From the NCBI RefSeq assembly GCF_000374425.1, contig NZ_KB894353.1:186001-250000 (forward strand): 64,000 nucleotides of DNA, in the 5' to 3' direction. The stretch comes from Acinetobacter tjernbergiae DSM 14971 = CIP 107465. Lineage in GTDB: Bacteria > Pseudomonadota > Gammaproteobacteria > Pseudomonadales > Moraxellaceae. The notes beneath the pieces are model-generated. The model saw only the letters and a program-made list of their open reading frames with translations. It did no database searches and was not told the DNA's origin. This document shows, piece after piece, positions 37,967-47,820 of this stretch. A program made the position numbers and the translations under genes. Position 1 is the first letter of the stretch, and each line of letters starts with the position of its first letter.

Positions 37967-38500
37967 GTGATTTCGACCAAAGCAGTGAAGCCCACTTTGC
38001 AATTTGCCTACGTAAAACTCATGATGGATGTCGTCGGTCGTGGTTTAGTAATGGCAAGCCAAGTGGATGACGAAGTACAACAGGAAGTATCTAAGTTCCC
38101 TGTTGGCTTTATACTTTCAATGAATGTTTTCCCTAATGGGCCTGCGTTTGTTGCACGTGTAACTGAAGAAAAACAATTAGAGCTTTTATCCAACTATAAA
38201 GGCAAACCTGATTTAACAATTACCTTCAAACATTTAACTCATGCTTTTCTGGTATTTTCTTTCCAAGAAAGTACTGCTCAAGCATTTGCCAATGACCGTA
38301 TGATTGCTGATGGTGATGTTTCAAGTGCCATTCGCTTAGTGCGTTGTTTGAATAAAATGGAAGCGTTAATTCTACCTAAATTGATTGCCTCACTTGCTGT
38401 GAAACGCTATCCAGCTGAACTATCATTTAAAGAAAAATTCACTGGTGCAAAAAATATCTACCTTAAAGTCGCACAATCATACTTCAAACGGAGCGCATAA
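37967..38500 (+). CDS. SCP2-like sterol/lipid-binding domain protein
   Basis: The 177 residues start at a GTG with AAGGGA 7 bases upstream. The central part (FPVGFILSMNVFPNGPAFVARVTEEKQLELLSNYKGKPDLTITFKHLTHAFLVFSFQESTAQAFANDRMIADGDVSSAIRLVRCLNKMEALILP) resembles the SCP2 fold that binds lipids. It is followed at once by an iron-type alcohol dehydrogenase on the same strand, which suggests a shared role in long-chain alcohol or lipid handling. That link is inference. Confidence 0.7.
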   Translation: MISTKAVKPTLQFAYVKLMMDVVGRGLVMASQVDDEVQQEVSKFPVGFILSMNVFPNGPAFVARVTEEKQLELLSNYKGKPDLTITFKHLTHAFLVFSFQESTAQAFANDRMIADGDVSSAIRLVRCLNKMEALILPKLIASLAVKRYPAELSFKEKFTGAKNIYLKVAQSYFKRSA

Positions 38501-38501
38501 C

Positions 38502-39686
38502 ATGGCTAAGCCTTATTACGAATTTTTCTGTCCTGTAAAAGTAATTGCTGGTAACGCTGCGTTAGAGCACATCCCTTTTGAACTTGCGACTCTAGGCGCA
38601 AAACGCCCAATGATCATTACGGATAAAGGCGTACGCGCAAATGGTCTACTCAGCCCAATTGAAGCTGCTTTTAGCACCACAGATGCTGTAATTGGCGCAA
38701 TTTTTGATGATGTTCCACCCGATTCAAGTTTGGAAGTGGTACGTGCAGCAGCGCAACTGTATCGTGAAAAAAAATGTGATGCGATTATTGCGATTGGTGG
38801 TGGTTCGGTTATTGATACATCGAAAGCAACTAATATTTTAGTTTCAGAAGGTGGCGATGATTTATTACAATACTCAGGTGCACACAACCTACCAAAACCA
38901 TTAAAACCATTCTTTGTGATCCCAACCACATCAGGTACAGGTTCAGAAGCAACAATGGTTGCTGTCGTTTCAGACACTCAGAAAAATGTAAAACTTGCAT
39001 TTGCATCTTACTATCTGATGCCACATGCCGCGATTCTTGATCCTCGCATGACACAAACATTACCGCCACACCTAACCGCAATGACAGGTATGGATGCACT
39101 GACACACTGTGTTGAAGCTTATACCTGCTTAGCAGCGAATCCGTTAAGCGATGCGTATGCAAGCGCGGGTATCAAGAAAATCAGTGAAAACCTATTCAAA
39201 GTTTTAGACAACCCAAGTGATGCCCAAGGTCGCTTAGAACTTGCTCAAGCATCAACAATGGCAGGGATTGCATTCTCGAACTCAATGGTGGGCTTGGTAC
39301 ACTCACTCGGTCATGCCTTAGGTGCTGTTGCTCACCTGCCCCATGGTCTTTGCATGAACTTATTCTTGCCATATGTGCTTGAATATAACAAAGAAGTTAA
39401 TGGCACCAAGATTGGTGAATTATTATTGCCACTTGCTGGTGCAGATATTTATGCACAAACGCCTGCAAACTTACGTGCAGATAAAGCCATTGCAACAATC
39501 TTAACCATGCGTGATCGTTTATTCACGCTGACTAAACTTCCTCGTACTTTACGTGAAACAGGTAAAGTGACTGAAGCTCAGTTAGATGAAGTTGCTGAAA
39601 AAGCATTGAATGATGGCTCAATCATCTACAATCCAAAAGAAGCAAGTTTACAAGATCTCCGTGCTATCCTACAAAAAGCATGGTAA
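38502..39686 (+). CDS. Iron-containing (type III) alcohol dehydrogenase
   Basis: This 394-residue protein has the NAD-binding GGGSVIDTSKA, the GTGSEATMVAVV segment and iron-ligand histidines in MDALTHCVEAY, LVHSLGHALGAVAHLPHGLCMNLFLPYVL. It oxidises or reduces short- to medium-chain alcohols or aldehydes with NAD(P). The substrate is unknown. Its ATG is one base after the SCP2-like stop codon, with CGGAG as ribosome binding site, so the two genes form an operon. A terminator follows. Confidence 0.9.
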   Translation: MAKPYYEFFCPVKVIAGNAALEHIPFELATLGAKRPMIITDKGVRANGLLSPIEAAFSTTDAVIGAIFDDVPPDSSLEVVRAAAQLYREKKCDAIIAIGGGSVIDTSKATNILVSEGGDDLLQYSGAHNLPKPLKPFFVIPTTSGTGSEATMVAVVSDTQKNVKLAFASYYLMPHAAILDPRMTQTLPPHLTAMTGMDALTHCVEAYTCLAANPLSDAYASAGIKKISENLFKVLDNPSDAQGRLELAQASTMAGIAFSNSMVGLVHSLGHALGAVAHLPHGLCMNLFLPYVLEYNKEVNGTKIGELLLPLAGADIYAQTPANLRADKAIATILTMRDRLFTLTKLPRTLRETGKVTEAQLDEVAEKALNDGSIIYNPKEASLQDLRAILQKAW

Positions 39687-39720
39687 TTCAATTCGTTAAA
39701 TAAATGATTTAACGCATCAA

Positions 39721-39752
39721 ACCCCGATATCAACCTGTTATCGGGGTTTTTA
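39721..39752 (+). terminator. Terminator after the alcohol dehydrogenase gene
   Basis: ACCCCGATA and TATCGGGGT arms with a 9-base loop, followed by TTTT. Confidence 0.88.
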
Positions 39753-39938
39753 TATTTGGGGTGAATCTTTATTCATCTATTTGTCTACCTATTTGGCAAA
39801 AAAATTGCTAAAACAAGCATAAAAGTACTGACAATTTATAACAAACTACGATAAATTGGCGCACTTCTATTTTCTGTAGCAGGGATCATTTCCGTCTCAA
39901 ATGATCCTTAAACCATAGCTGATCCTTGATCAACGATT

Positions 39939-41342
39939 ATGAGGATAACGCCGTTGACAAATACTTCTGGGACTCCATCGGTAGCTAAACTACAAAAAAC
40001 GCTTGGTCTCTGGCACATTATCATTATTGGCTTGGCCTATATTCAACCGATGACCTTGTTTGACACTTTCGGTCTGGTATCAGAAGAAAGCCATCATCAT
40101 GTTCCAACCTCTTATATTGTGGCATTGATTGCGATTTTGTTTACATCGCTAAGCTATGGGCACATGATTCGCCGCTATCCATCTTCAGGATCGGCTTATA
40201 CGTACGCACAAAAATCAATCCATCCAAATGTTGGCTTTATGGTGGGCTGGTCTTCTTGGCTTGATTATTTACTATCGCCAATGGTGAATATTATCTTGGC
40301 GGGAATTTATCTAGATGCCTTATTTCCAAATGTAAACCATTGGGTTTGGGTTATTGTATTAACAGCTTTTATGACTGGTGTCAATTTACGTGGCGCTCGT
40401 TTCGTTGCAAACTTTAATAGTCTGATTGTTTTAGTGCAACTGATTGTCATTGGGGTATTTACGTACTTAGTCTATAGCAAATTACAAATGGGCTATAATG
40501 CCGAAGGTCCAATTACCGCAGAAACGCGTTATCAACTTTGGAGCTTACAGCCATTTTGGAATGAATTAACTTCTGTGGGTGCATTGATTACAGGAGCAAC
40601 ATTATTGTGCTTCTCATTTACAGGTTTTGATTCACTAAGTTCACTTGCTGAAGAAACCAAAGATACAGAAAAAACCTTACCGAAAGCGATTTTCTTGACG
40701 GCATTATTTGCAGGTGTGATCTTTATTATCAGCACTTACTTTATGCAAATCTATTTCCCGAATGATCCAAAGAGCTATTTCCAAGATGTCGCTGCAACGC
40801 AACCTGACATTTTATTATTGGTTGGTGGTTCATTATTTCAGTCTTATGTACTGGCATTTGCGATCGTAACTGTGATGGCTTCAGGGATTTCTGCGCATGC
40901 TGGGGTATCTCGTTTAATGTATGTCATGGGACGAGATGGGGTCATTAATAAGAAAATCTTCGGTCATATTAGTCCAAAGAACTTCACCCCTTCTTATAAT
41001 ATTATCATTGTCGGTATTGTCGCCTTAGCTGCTGGACTCATGAGTCTGGATATTGTGATTTCAATGATTAGCTTTGGTGCATTGATTGCATTTACTTTTG
41101 TGAATCTCTCAGTGATTTCTCGCTATGCACTGCGTGATGGTCGAACCAAAAACATCAAAGATATCTTCAACTTTGTGATTATTCCACTGCTTGGCTTTTT
41201 GAGTGTCTTTGCAATGTGGTTAGAAATCGAAGAGACTGCGCTAAAATATGGTTTATGGTGGGCAATGTTTGGTATTTTATATCTTGGCTATAAAACTAAA
41301 GGCTTTAAGTATAATGCACCTCAACATAATGAACATGAATAA
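39939..41342 (+). CDS. PuuP-like amino acid/polyamine permease
   Basis: The 467 residues have about 12 membrane helices and the APC-superfamily signature. They are strikingly similar in pattern to E. coli PuuP: LWHIIIIGLAYIQPMTLFDTFGLVSEESHHHVPTSYIVAL, SYGHMIRRYPSSGSAYTYAQKSIHPNVGFMVGWSSWLDYLLSPMVNI, ATLLCFSFTGFDSLSSLAEETKD, SGISAHAGVSRLMYVMGRDGV. A putrescine or related amine importer is the best guess. The first ATG lacks a ribosome binding site; a TTG five codons later has GAGGA upstream, so the start is uncertain. Confidence 0.85.
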   Translation: MRITPLTNTSGTPSVAKLQKTLGLWHIIIIGLAYIQPMTLFDTFGLVSEESHHHVPTSYIVALIAILFTSLSYGHMIRRYPSSGSAYTYAQKSIHPNVGFMVGWSSWLDYLLSPMVNIILAGIYLDALFPNVNHWVWVIVLTAFMTGVNLRGARFVANFNSLIVLVQLIVIGVFTYLVYSKLQMGYNAEGPITAETRYQLWSLQPFWNELTSVGALITGATLLCFSFTGFDSLSSLAEETKDTEKTLPKAIFLTALFAGVIFIISTYFMQIYFPNDPKSYFQDVAATQPDILLLVGGSLFQSYVLAFAIVTVMASGISAHAGVSRLMYVMGRDGVINKKIFGHISPKNFTPSYNIIIVGIVALAAGLMSLDIVISMISFGALIAFTFVNLSVISRYALRDGRTKNIKDIFNFVIIPLLGFLSVFAMWLEIEETALKYGLWWAMFGILYLGYKTKGFKYNAPQHNEHE

Positions 41343-41383
41343 AAATACCTAAACTTAGAAAAGGCGCTGAATGCGCCTTTTCT
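41338..41383. repeat. 46-bp direct repeat, left copy (contains terminator hairpin)
   Basis: Identical to 42092-42137. It holds the hairpin AAAAGGCGC-TGAAT-GCGCCTTTT (41358-41381), serving as the terminator of the permease gene, whose stop codon lies inside the repeat's first bases. Confidence 0.9.
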
Positions 41384-41402
41384 CTAAAAATAATTTCTAA
41401 AT

Positions 41403-41807
41403 TTATATAATTCTTGATTTAGATTTCCTTAAACCTTCTACATTTGTTCTAATCTTAGTCAATAAATCTCCACCATCACGAATTGCGATCAGATTTAAAA
41501 TCTTATCCGTTTTATCATTACTAATTAAAACAATATTACTCAACCCAAAAATTCTTAGAAAAAATGGCTGTTCATGCCGATAATCTCTCACACGATATAA
41601 TTCTAATTGATCTGTTGTTTTATTTAGCACACCATGAGACATGATTAGACGTTCAGAAGTTAACTCATACTTTGTACATTTAGTCTGCAACCAACGCCAC
41701 AAAATTAACAGCAATGGGATAATTAAAAAGAAAAGAATCCCACAGACAAAGAAATATACAAAATTACTTACTTGGGATGGCGTACCTTCCCACTCCACAT
41801 TTTCCAT
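41403..41807 (-). CDS. PH-domain (YdbS-like) membrane protein
   Basis: This 134-residue protein has one hydrophobic helix (FVYFFVCGILFFLIIPLLLILWRWL) followed by a bacterial PH-like domain (TKYELTSERLIMSHGVLNKTTDQLELYRVRDYRHEQPFFLRIFGLSNIVLISNDKTDKILNLIAIRDGGDLLTKIRTNVEGLR). The function is unknown; such domains sit at the membrane. It lies alone between two identical 46-bp repeats, with AT-rich DNA behind it. Confidence 0.8.
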   Translation of the reverse strand: MENVEWEGTPSQVSNFVYFFVCGILFFLIIPLLLILWRWLQTKCTKYELTSERLIMSHGVLNKTTDQLELYRVRDYRHEQPFFLRIFGLSNIVLISNDKTDKILNLIAIRDGGDLLTKIRTNVEGLRKSKSRII

Positions 41808-42091
41808 AACAGCCCCGATGAGTTAGTTAACAAAATTTAGTTATCATAAATTTTCATTCACAATTAATAATTCAATTTATTTAAATACATTTAATGTTAA
41901 TAAAAATTATATTTCCGATACATTAAAATACAATAAAAAAATTTAAAACAATATAAATTAAATATGGAATTAAATTTCAACTTTAAATAATTTTTAATTC
42001 AAAAAAATAAATAGTATATTTAAAATAATTAAACAAAAAAACTAAATTATAATTTTATAACAATATAATACACCACAACACAATTAACATT
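41808..42091. other. Very AT-rich non-coding stretch
   Basis: About 280 bases of almost only A and T with no usable reading frame. It is far more AT-rich than the neighbours and lies between the PH-domain gene and the second 46-bp repeat. Confidence 0.6.
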
Positions 42092-42137
42092 AATAAAAAT
42101 ACCTAAACTTAGAAAAGGCGCTGAATGCGCCTTTTCT
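42092..42137. repeat. 46-bp direct repeat, right copy (contains terminator hairpin)
   Basis: Same sequence as 41338-41383. The hairpin here ends at the 3' side of the flavodoxin-like gene and can terminate it. Confidence 0.9.
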
Positions 42138-42151
42138 ATTAACTCTAGCGT

Positions 42152-42706
42152 TTAACCATGTAGTCTTTCAACAATCGTTTGAACACGTTGCGCATACAGC
42201 TTCGCTGTTTCTAAATCTCCTGTTGGAATCTCATCAACGCTTGCATCAGCAGGAGATTGAACCAATAAACCAACTGAACCACCTAGATTATTCACATCCT
42301 CACGTTTGGCTGCTTTAGTATTCGCTGGAAGTAAACCTAAACTCACCCAAAGACCACCATGTTGAGATGCTAGAGTCTGCAATTGAATCAGCGTCACTTG
42401 CTTATCGCCATTCAGACTTGCACTATTGGTAAAACCTGCAAAAACCTTATCTTGCCAACCACGTGTGTACCATAGTTTTGAAGAAGCATCGGCAAATTTC
42501 TTAAATTGCCAAGGTGCTGTTCCCATATATGTAGGCGCACCAAATACAATCGCTTGAGCCTCATTTAAAGTTTGCCAATCTTGCTCTGTAATATCACCAT
42601 TCTGATCAATTTCGATCAGTGCAGCATCAATCGGTTGTGCAAAAGTTTCCGCAATCACTTTGGTGTGACCATAACCAGAGAAATAAACCACTGCAATTTT
42701 TGTCAT
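42152..42706 (-). CDS. Flavodoxin-like NAD(P)H oxidoreductase
   Basis: The 184 residues (MTKIAVVYFSGYGHTKVIAETFAQPIDAALIEID..., AIVFGAPTYMGTAPWQFKKFADASSKLW, KVFAGFTNSASLNGDKQVTLIQLQTLASQHGGLWVSLGLLP) match WrbA/flavodoxin-like FMN proteins. It probably reduces quinones or similar electrophiles. The start at 42706 has GGAT about 9 bases upstream; a start four codons earlier is possible. It is divergent from an HxlR regulator, a common pair, which likely controls it in response to electrophiles. Confidence 0.85.
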   Translation of the reverse strand: MTKIAVVYFSGYGHTKVIAETFAQPIDAALIEIDQNGDITEQDWQTLNEAQAIVFGAPTYMGTAPWQFKKFADASSKLWYTRGWQDKVFAGFTNSASLNGDKQVTLIQLQTLASQHGGLWVSLGLLPANTKAAKREDVNNLGGSVGLLVQSPADASVDEIPTGDLETAKLYAQRVQTIVERLHG

Positions 42707-42756
42707 GAGATGATCCAAAATTTTTAAAAAGTTCGATTTAATGATATATTTTAGAA

Positions 42757-42793
42757 ACTAGGTGTCAATTAGTTACCAACTGGTAACTAGGTG
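42757..42793. promoter_or_regulatory. Operator region between flavodoxin-like and HxlR genes
   Basis: A perfect inverted repeat TAGTTACCA-AC-TGGTAACTA (42770-42789) is flanked by two direct copies of ACTAGGTGT (42757-42765 and 42785-42793). Its place in the short divergent gap fits a binding site of the HxlR dimer. Confidence 0.65.
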
Positions 42794-42799
42794 TGCTAA

Positions 42800-43207
42800 A
42801 TGAATAAATCGAGGGTTAAAAACATGAATCAGGCATTAAAATATAATATTTATCAACAACATTGCCCTGCTCGATTATTTTTTGAAAAAATTGCAGATAA
42901 ATGGGTTCTATTGATTATTAATGTGCTTGCGAGAGAAATTCAGCACTTCAATTTACTCAAAAAGAGCATTCAGGGTATTTCCCCCAAAGTGCTTTCGCAA
43001 AAATTAAAAATGCTTGAGCGAGATGGTTTTATCGAGCGACAGGTGCAAAACACATCTCCTATTCGTGTCGATTATTCATTGACCCCATTGGGTTTAGAAG
43101 TCGCAAAAATGGCATACCAATTGAAAGATTGGGCTGAAAGCAACATTGAACAAGTCATTTATGCACAACAGCGCTTTGATGCAATTCAACAAGAGGAAAC
43201 TGAATAA
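42800..43207 (+). CDS. HxlR-family transcriptional regulator
   Basis: The 135 residues carry the HxlR winged helix: CPARLFFEKIADKWVLLIINVLAREIQHFNLLKKSIQGISPKVLSQKLKMLERDGFIERQVQNTSPIRVDYSLTPLGLEV. The Cys in the start of the domain is the usual sensor position in thiol- or aldehyde-responsive members. The start could be the internal Met (MNQALKY, residue 9). It probably controls the divergent flavodoxin-like gene and itself. Confidence 0.88.
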   Translation: MNKSRVKNMNQALKYNIYQQHCPARLFFEKIADKWVLLIINVLAREIQHFNLLKKSIQGISPKVLSQKLKMLERDGFIERQVQNTSPIRVDYSLTPLGLEVAKMAYQLKDWAESNIEQVIYAQQRFDAIQQEETE

Positions 43208-43558
43208 TCTCAGAAGCTTAAATCTCTCAATGAGCATTCATAAGCATTACAAAGAGCAGTAAAGCCCGTCTGTTCTATGCGTAACAACCAGTCATGGCCG
43301 TAACGACAATGATGAGTATTTAAAACAGATCTACGAGCTTCACCCGATTAGCAATTCAAGCTAAATGATGAAATATATCGTTTTATTGCGATTTGAAAGC
43401 ACTTAGATTGATGAGATTGTGAATAAATCACAAACTCATCATCTCAAGATTTCAGCAGAAGCTAAATATAATCCTCATGTGCATCATCAGAAGATTAAGT
43501 TAAAGAGGATAGGCATCTTGCAACATTCCATGAGGATATTGATAAATCAACCATCGGA
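43208..43558. other. Gap with possible coding relics
   Basis: In this 350-base gap two short plus-strand stretches look protein-like: one reading NDEYLKQIYELHPISNSS before a stop (about 43310-43365) and another reading KISAEAKYNPHVHHQKIKLKRIG (from about 43410). Neither has a sound start. They may be remains of a lost gene. Confidence 0.25.
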
Positions 43559-44029
43559 TTAGAGTTGTTTAAAACCCTGTTGTCTCCAAGCTTCATAGAC
43601 GATTACCGCAGTCGCATTAGAAAGGTTTAAGCTTCTTGAGTTCTCAGCCATCGGCAAACGAATCCATTGTTCTTGCGGAAACATGAGACGGACTTGCTCA
43701 GGCAAACCCCGTGTTTCAGGTCCCATCAGCAAAGCGACAGGACGGTTTAAATCCACGGTGTGTGGTGTTGCTGTGCCTTTTGTCGTCAGTGGAAAAACAT
43801 GTTCCACACCCTTCGCTTTTAAATCAGCAAGGCATAATTCGATATTGTCCCAAATCTGAATTCTTGCCCATTCATGGTAATCCAAGCCTGCACGCTTCAA
43901 TTTCTTATCATCCAGTTCAAAACCCAAAGGTTTAACCAAATGTAATTGAGCGCCTGTATTGGCACATAAACGAATGATATTACCTGTATTGGCAGGAATC
44001 TCAGGCTCGTATAAGACGACATGAATCAC
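43559..44029 (-). CDS. trmL: tRNA (cytidine/uridine-34-2'-O)-methyltransferase
   Basis: This 156-residue SPOUT enzyme ([54 protein letters not shown]) has the knotted-site motifs [11 protein letters not shown] and [26 protein letters not shown]. It methylates the wobble base of tRNA-Leu isoacceptors. The length is standard. Confidence 0.95.
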   Translation of the reverse strand: MIHVVLYEPEIPANTGNIIRLCANTGAQLHLVKPLGFELDDKKLKRAGLDYHEWARIQIWDNIELCLADLKAKGVEHVFPLTTKGTATPHTVDLNRPVALLMGPETRGLPEQVRLMFPQEQWIRLPMAENSRSLNLSNATAVIVYEAWRQQGFKQL

Positions 44030-44052
44030 AAATTTTCTCTACTGTTCATAAT

Positions 44053-44088
44053 CTCCCTTGCGGAGCTATAAACGCTCCACAAGGAGAG
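44053..44088. terminator. Imperfect hairpin between trmL and cysG
   Basis: CTCCCTTGCGGAGC pairs with GCTCCACAAGGAG with a few mismatches. No T-run follows on the minus strand, so it may stabilise the cysG 3' end more than terminate. Confidence 0.45.
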
Positions 44089-44091
44089 GTT

Positions 44092-45465
44092 TTATTGCCA
44101 TTTTAACTGTTCGCGTAGGCTCACCACTTCACCAATAATGGTTAGAGTTGGCGCTACAATATGGTGTTCAGATACTTTACTTGCAATATCCGCTAAAGTC
44201 CCAACCACGACATTTTGCTCAGGCGTTGTCCCTTTTGAGATCAAAGCAACAGGCATACTTGGACGTTGACCATGTGCAATCAATTGCTCACAAATACGTT
44301 CCAAACCTACCAAGCCCATGTATAACACGAGTGTTTGATTTTCATAAACCAGTTCATTCCAAGGTAGCTCTGGTGAGCCTTCCTTTAAATGTCCTGTTAA
44401 GAACCGTACGCTTTGTGCATAGTCCCGATGTGTCAATGGAATCCCAGCATAAGCAGAACAACCCGATGCTGCGGTAATTCCTGGTACAACTTGGAAAGTG
44501 ACATCAGCTTCAACTAATTCCTGAATTTCCTCACCGCCACGCCCAAAGATAAATGGATCACCACCTTTTAAGCGACAAACACGCTTCCCTTGTTGAGCAT
44601 ATTCAACCAGCAGCGCATTAATACCATCTTGTGGAACGGAATGGTTAGAACGTGCCTTACCTACATAAATCTTTTCAGCATCACGGCGACACAAATCCAA
44701 GATCGGTGCAGAGACCAAACGATCATAAATCACGACATCTGCTTGTTGCATCAAGCGTAATGCTTTTAAAGTTAAAAGTTCAGGATCACCAGGTCCAGCC
44801 CCAACCAAGTACACCTCACCTTTCGGTGCAGTCCATTCAGTTAACGCTTGTTGAATCAGACCATTTGCCACTTCAAGATTGTCATTAAAGACCTGTTCTT
44901 TTAGCGGGCTGGCATATAAATTTTCCCAAAAAATACGGCGCTCGTCTGGGTTCGCAATTTTTTCTTTCACCTTTTTACGCCATTGACCCGAAAACTCAGC
45001 CAGTTTCCCCATACCATGTGGAATCGTCGTTTCTAATTGAGTACGAATTTGACGTGATAAAACTGGCGATGCGCCATTTGAAGCAACCGAAATGACCAAA
45101 GGCGAACGATCAATAATTGCAGGCACCATAAAGCGGCAATGTGGAATATCATCCACACTATTGACGAGAAGATTGCGTGCTTCACATTGCTCAAAGACCG
45201 TTTTATTGACATCAGGCTGATCTGTCGCAGCAATCACTAAGCGATAAGGCGTTGTCAGAATACTTTCTGAAAAAGGCGCTTGGATGTACTGACCTAATGA
45301 CTTTTCAACTAATCGTTGTAGATCAGGCTCAATCTCTGGTGCAATCACATCAACGATTGCACCCGCTTTGACTAATAAATTTGCTTTGCGGTAGGCAATA
45401 TGCCCACCACCCACAATCAGACAACGTTGCTGTTGCAACTTTAAAGAGATTGGGAAAATTTCCAC
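44092..45465 (-). CDS. cysG: Siroheme synthase
   Basis: The 457 residues combine a precorrin-2 dehydrogenase / ferrochelatase part (MEIFPISLKLQQQRCLIVGGGHIAYRKANLLVKAGA..., FMVPAIIDRSPLVISVASNGASPVLSRQIR) with a uroporphyrinogen-III methyltransferase part from about 215 (GEVYLVGAGPGDPELLTLKALRLMQQADVVIYDRLVS, RLKGGDPFIFGRGGEE, VVPGITAASGCSAYAGIPLTHRDYA). It makes siroheme for sulfite and nitrite reductases. It is 67 bases downstream of serS on the same strand. Confidence 0.95.
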   Translation of the reverse strand: MEIFPISLKLQQQRCLIVGGGHIAYRKANLLVKAGAIVDVIAPEIEPDLQRLVEKSLGQYIQAPFSESILTTPYRLVIAATDQPDVNKTVFEQCEARNLLVNSVDDIPHCRFMVPAIIDRSPLVISVASNGASPVLSRQIRTQLETTIPHGMGKLAEFSGQWRKKVKEKIANPDERRIFWENLYASPLKEQVFNDNLEVANGLIQQALTEWTAPKGEVYLVGAGPGDPELLTLKALRLMQQADVVIYDRLVSAPILDLCRRDAEKIYVGKARSNHSVPQDGINALLVEYAQQGKRVCRLKGGDPFIFGRGGEEIQELVEADVTFQVVPGITAASGCSAYAGIPLTHRDYAQSVRFLTGHLKEGSPELPWNELVYENQTLVLYMGLVGLERICEQLIAHGQRPSMPVALISKGTTPEQNVVVGTLADIASKVSEHHIVAPTLTIIGEVVSLREQLKWQ

Positions 45466-45532
45466 GATACGCCTCTATATTTTTTAGATCTGATTGAGCT
45501 AAAGCAAAAACTATGCACAAATTCGATGCATT

Positions 45533-46810
<1,278 letters not shown>

Positions 46811-46921
46811 TCATGAATAGAGAAAAAACTGGCTATAGTGTAAGGCTTTAACCTAAAAAAATACAGCGATTGGCAATAAAGTATCAGCATCGACAAACAA
46901 GATGCAGATGCTGAATACAAA

Positions 46922-47668
46922 CTAATTTGGTTCTTTCGGCAAGCTTGGCAAATATTCAGCTTTAATGAATTGCTTCGCTGCATAATATGGCAAGGTCAAC
47001 TCACTCATCCCTTCTGCATAAGAAGCCAATTCATACAGCGGATAAACAAATACAATTCCATTCACGCCATAGTAATAGTTATCACTGACCTGTAATTGCT
47101 CTTTTTTAATATGATGCTCTTCCAACCAATTTTGATTGGATACATATAACTCATCACGCAGTTTTTGATTCATATTCGCTTTGATGAGCTCACTCACGGT
47201 AATGTGTTTCTTATTGGATAAATCAAAATTTACAAACTCTTGATGCGACATACCATGCGCTGCACCCGCAGAATAGGAATATGTCTGCATCGCAAAAGTC
47301 GCTAAATTATAATTCTGCCCCACGAAACGCACATAGGTGCTGCTCTCACTAAGCGATGGTTGATCAGCAGGCACTTTTACTTTTTGATCAGCAAGATTAG
47401 AAAATGCATTTGGCTCTGCTTTTTTCATCCGATTGACAAAATAATCATCAATCCATTTCTGATTGGTTTCCACCGTTTGTAAGTCATATTGGGTACAACC
47501 ATCCTCCAAACAGACTTTTTGTTTTGGAATTTTGACTGCAACGACTTTGGCTTGGATCAACGGAATGTCTACTTTGCTCTCATTTGCAGGCTGACAACCA
47601 ACGAATGTCATAACAGTAAGAATCGAAAAAAGTGGAATAAGTGTTGATCGTTTTATTGTATGCATCAC
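46922..47668 (-). CDS. RsiV-like (DUF3298) lipoprotein
   Basis: The 248 residues begin with a lipoprotein signal (LFSILTVMTFVGC-QPAN). The body (YVRFVGQNYNLATFAMQTYSYSAGAAHGMSHQEFVNFDLSNKKHITVSELIKANMNQKLRDEL..., GVNGIVFVYPLYELASYAEGMSELTLPY) matches the DUF3298 domain seen in RsiV and relatives, which in Bacillus binds lysozyme. There is no adjacent sigma factor gene, so an anti-sigma role is unlikely; envelope location is likely. Confidence 0.78.
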   Translation of the reverse strand: MMHTIKRSTLIPLFSILTVMTFVGCQPANESKVDIPLIQAKVVAVKIPKQKVCLEDGCTQYDLQTVETNQKWIDDYFVNRMKKAEPNAFSNLADQKVKVPADQPSLSESSTYVRFVGQNYNLATFAMQTYSYSAGAAHGMSHQEFVNFDLSNKKHITVSELIKANMNQKLRDELYVSNQNWLEEHHIKKEQLQVSDNYYYGVNGIVFVYPLYELASYAEGMSELTLPYYAAKQFIKAEYLPSLPKEPN

Positions 47669-47820
47669 GGTGTAAGTCTCTAATATTTTTCTTCACTATA
47701 CAAAGCCTTGCACTCAGATGAAATTAAGAAATGTATCTCGGTTTAGAAGGCACGATGAACAACAATCCCTCAAGAGCAACAATAATGCTGCTCAATCGAT
47801 TGAAAACGAAGATCATTGAT

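Noticed and set aside
38516..38977. 153-aa open frame opposite the alcohol dehydrogenase gene
   Set aside because: A shadow of the conserved dehydrogenase coding sequence with no independent support.
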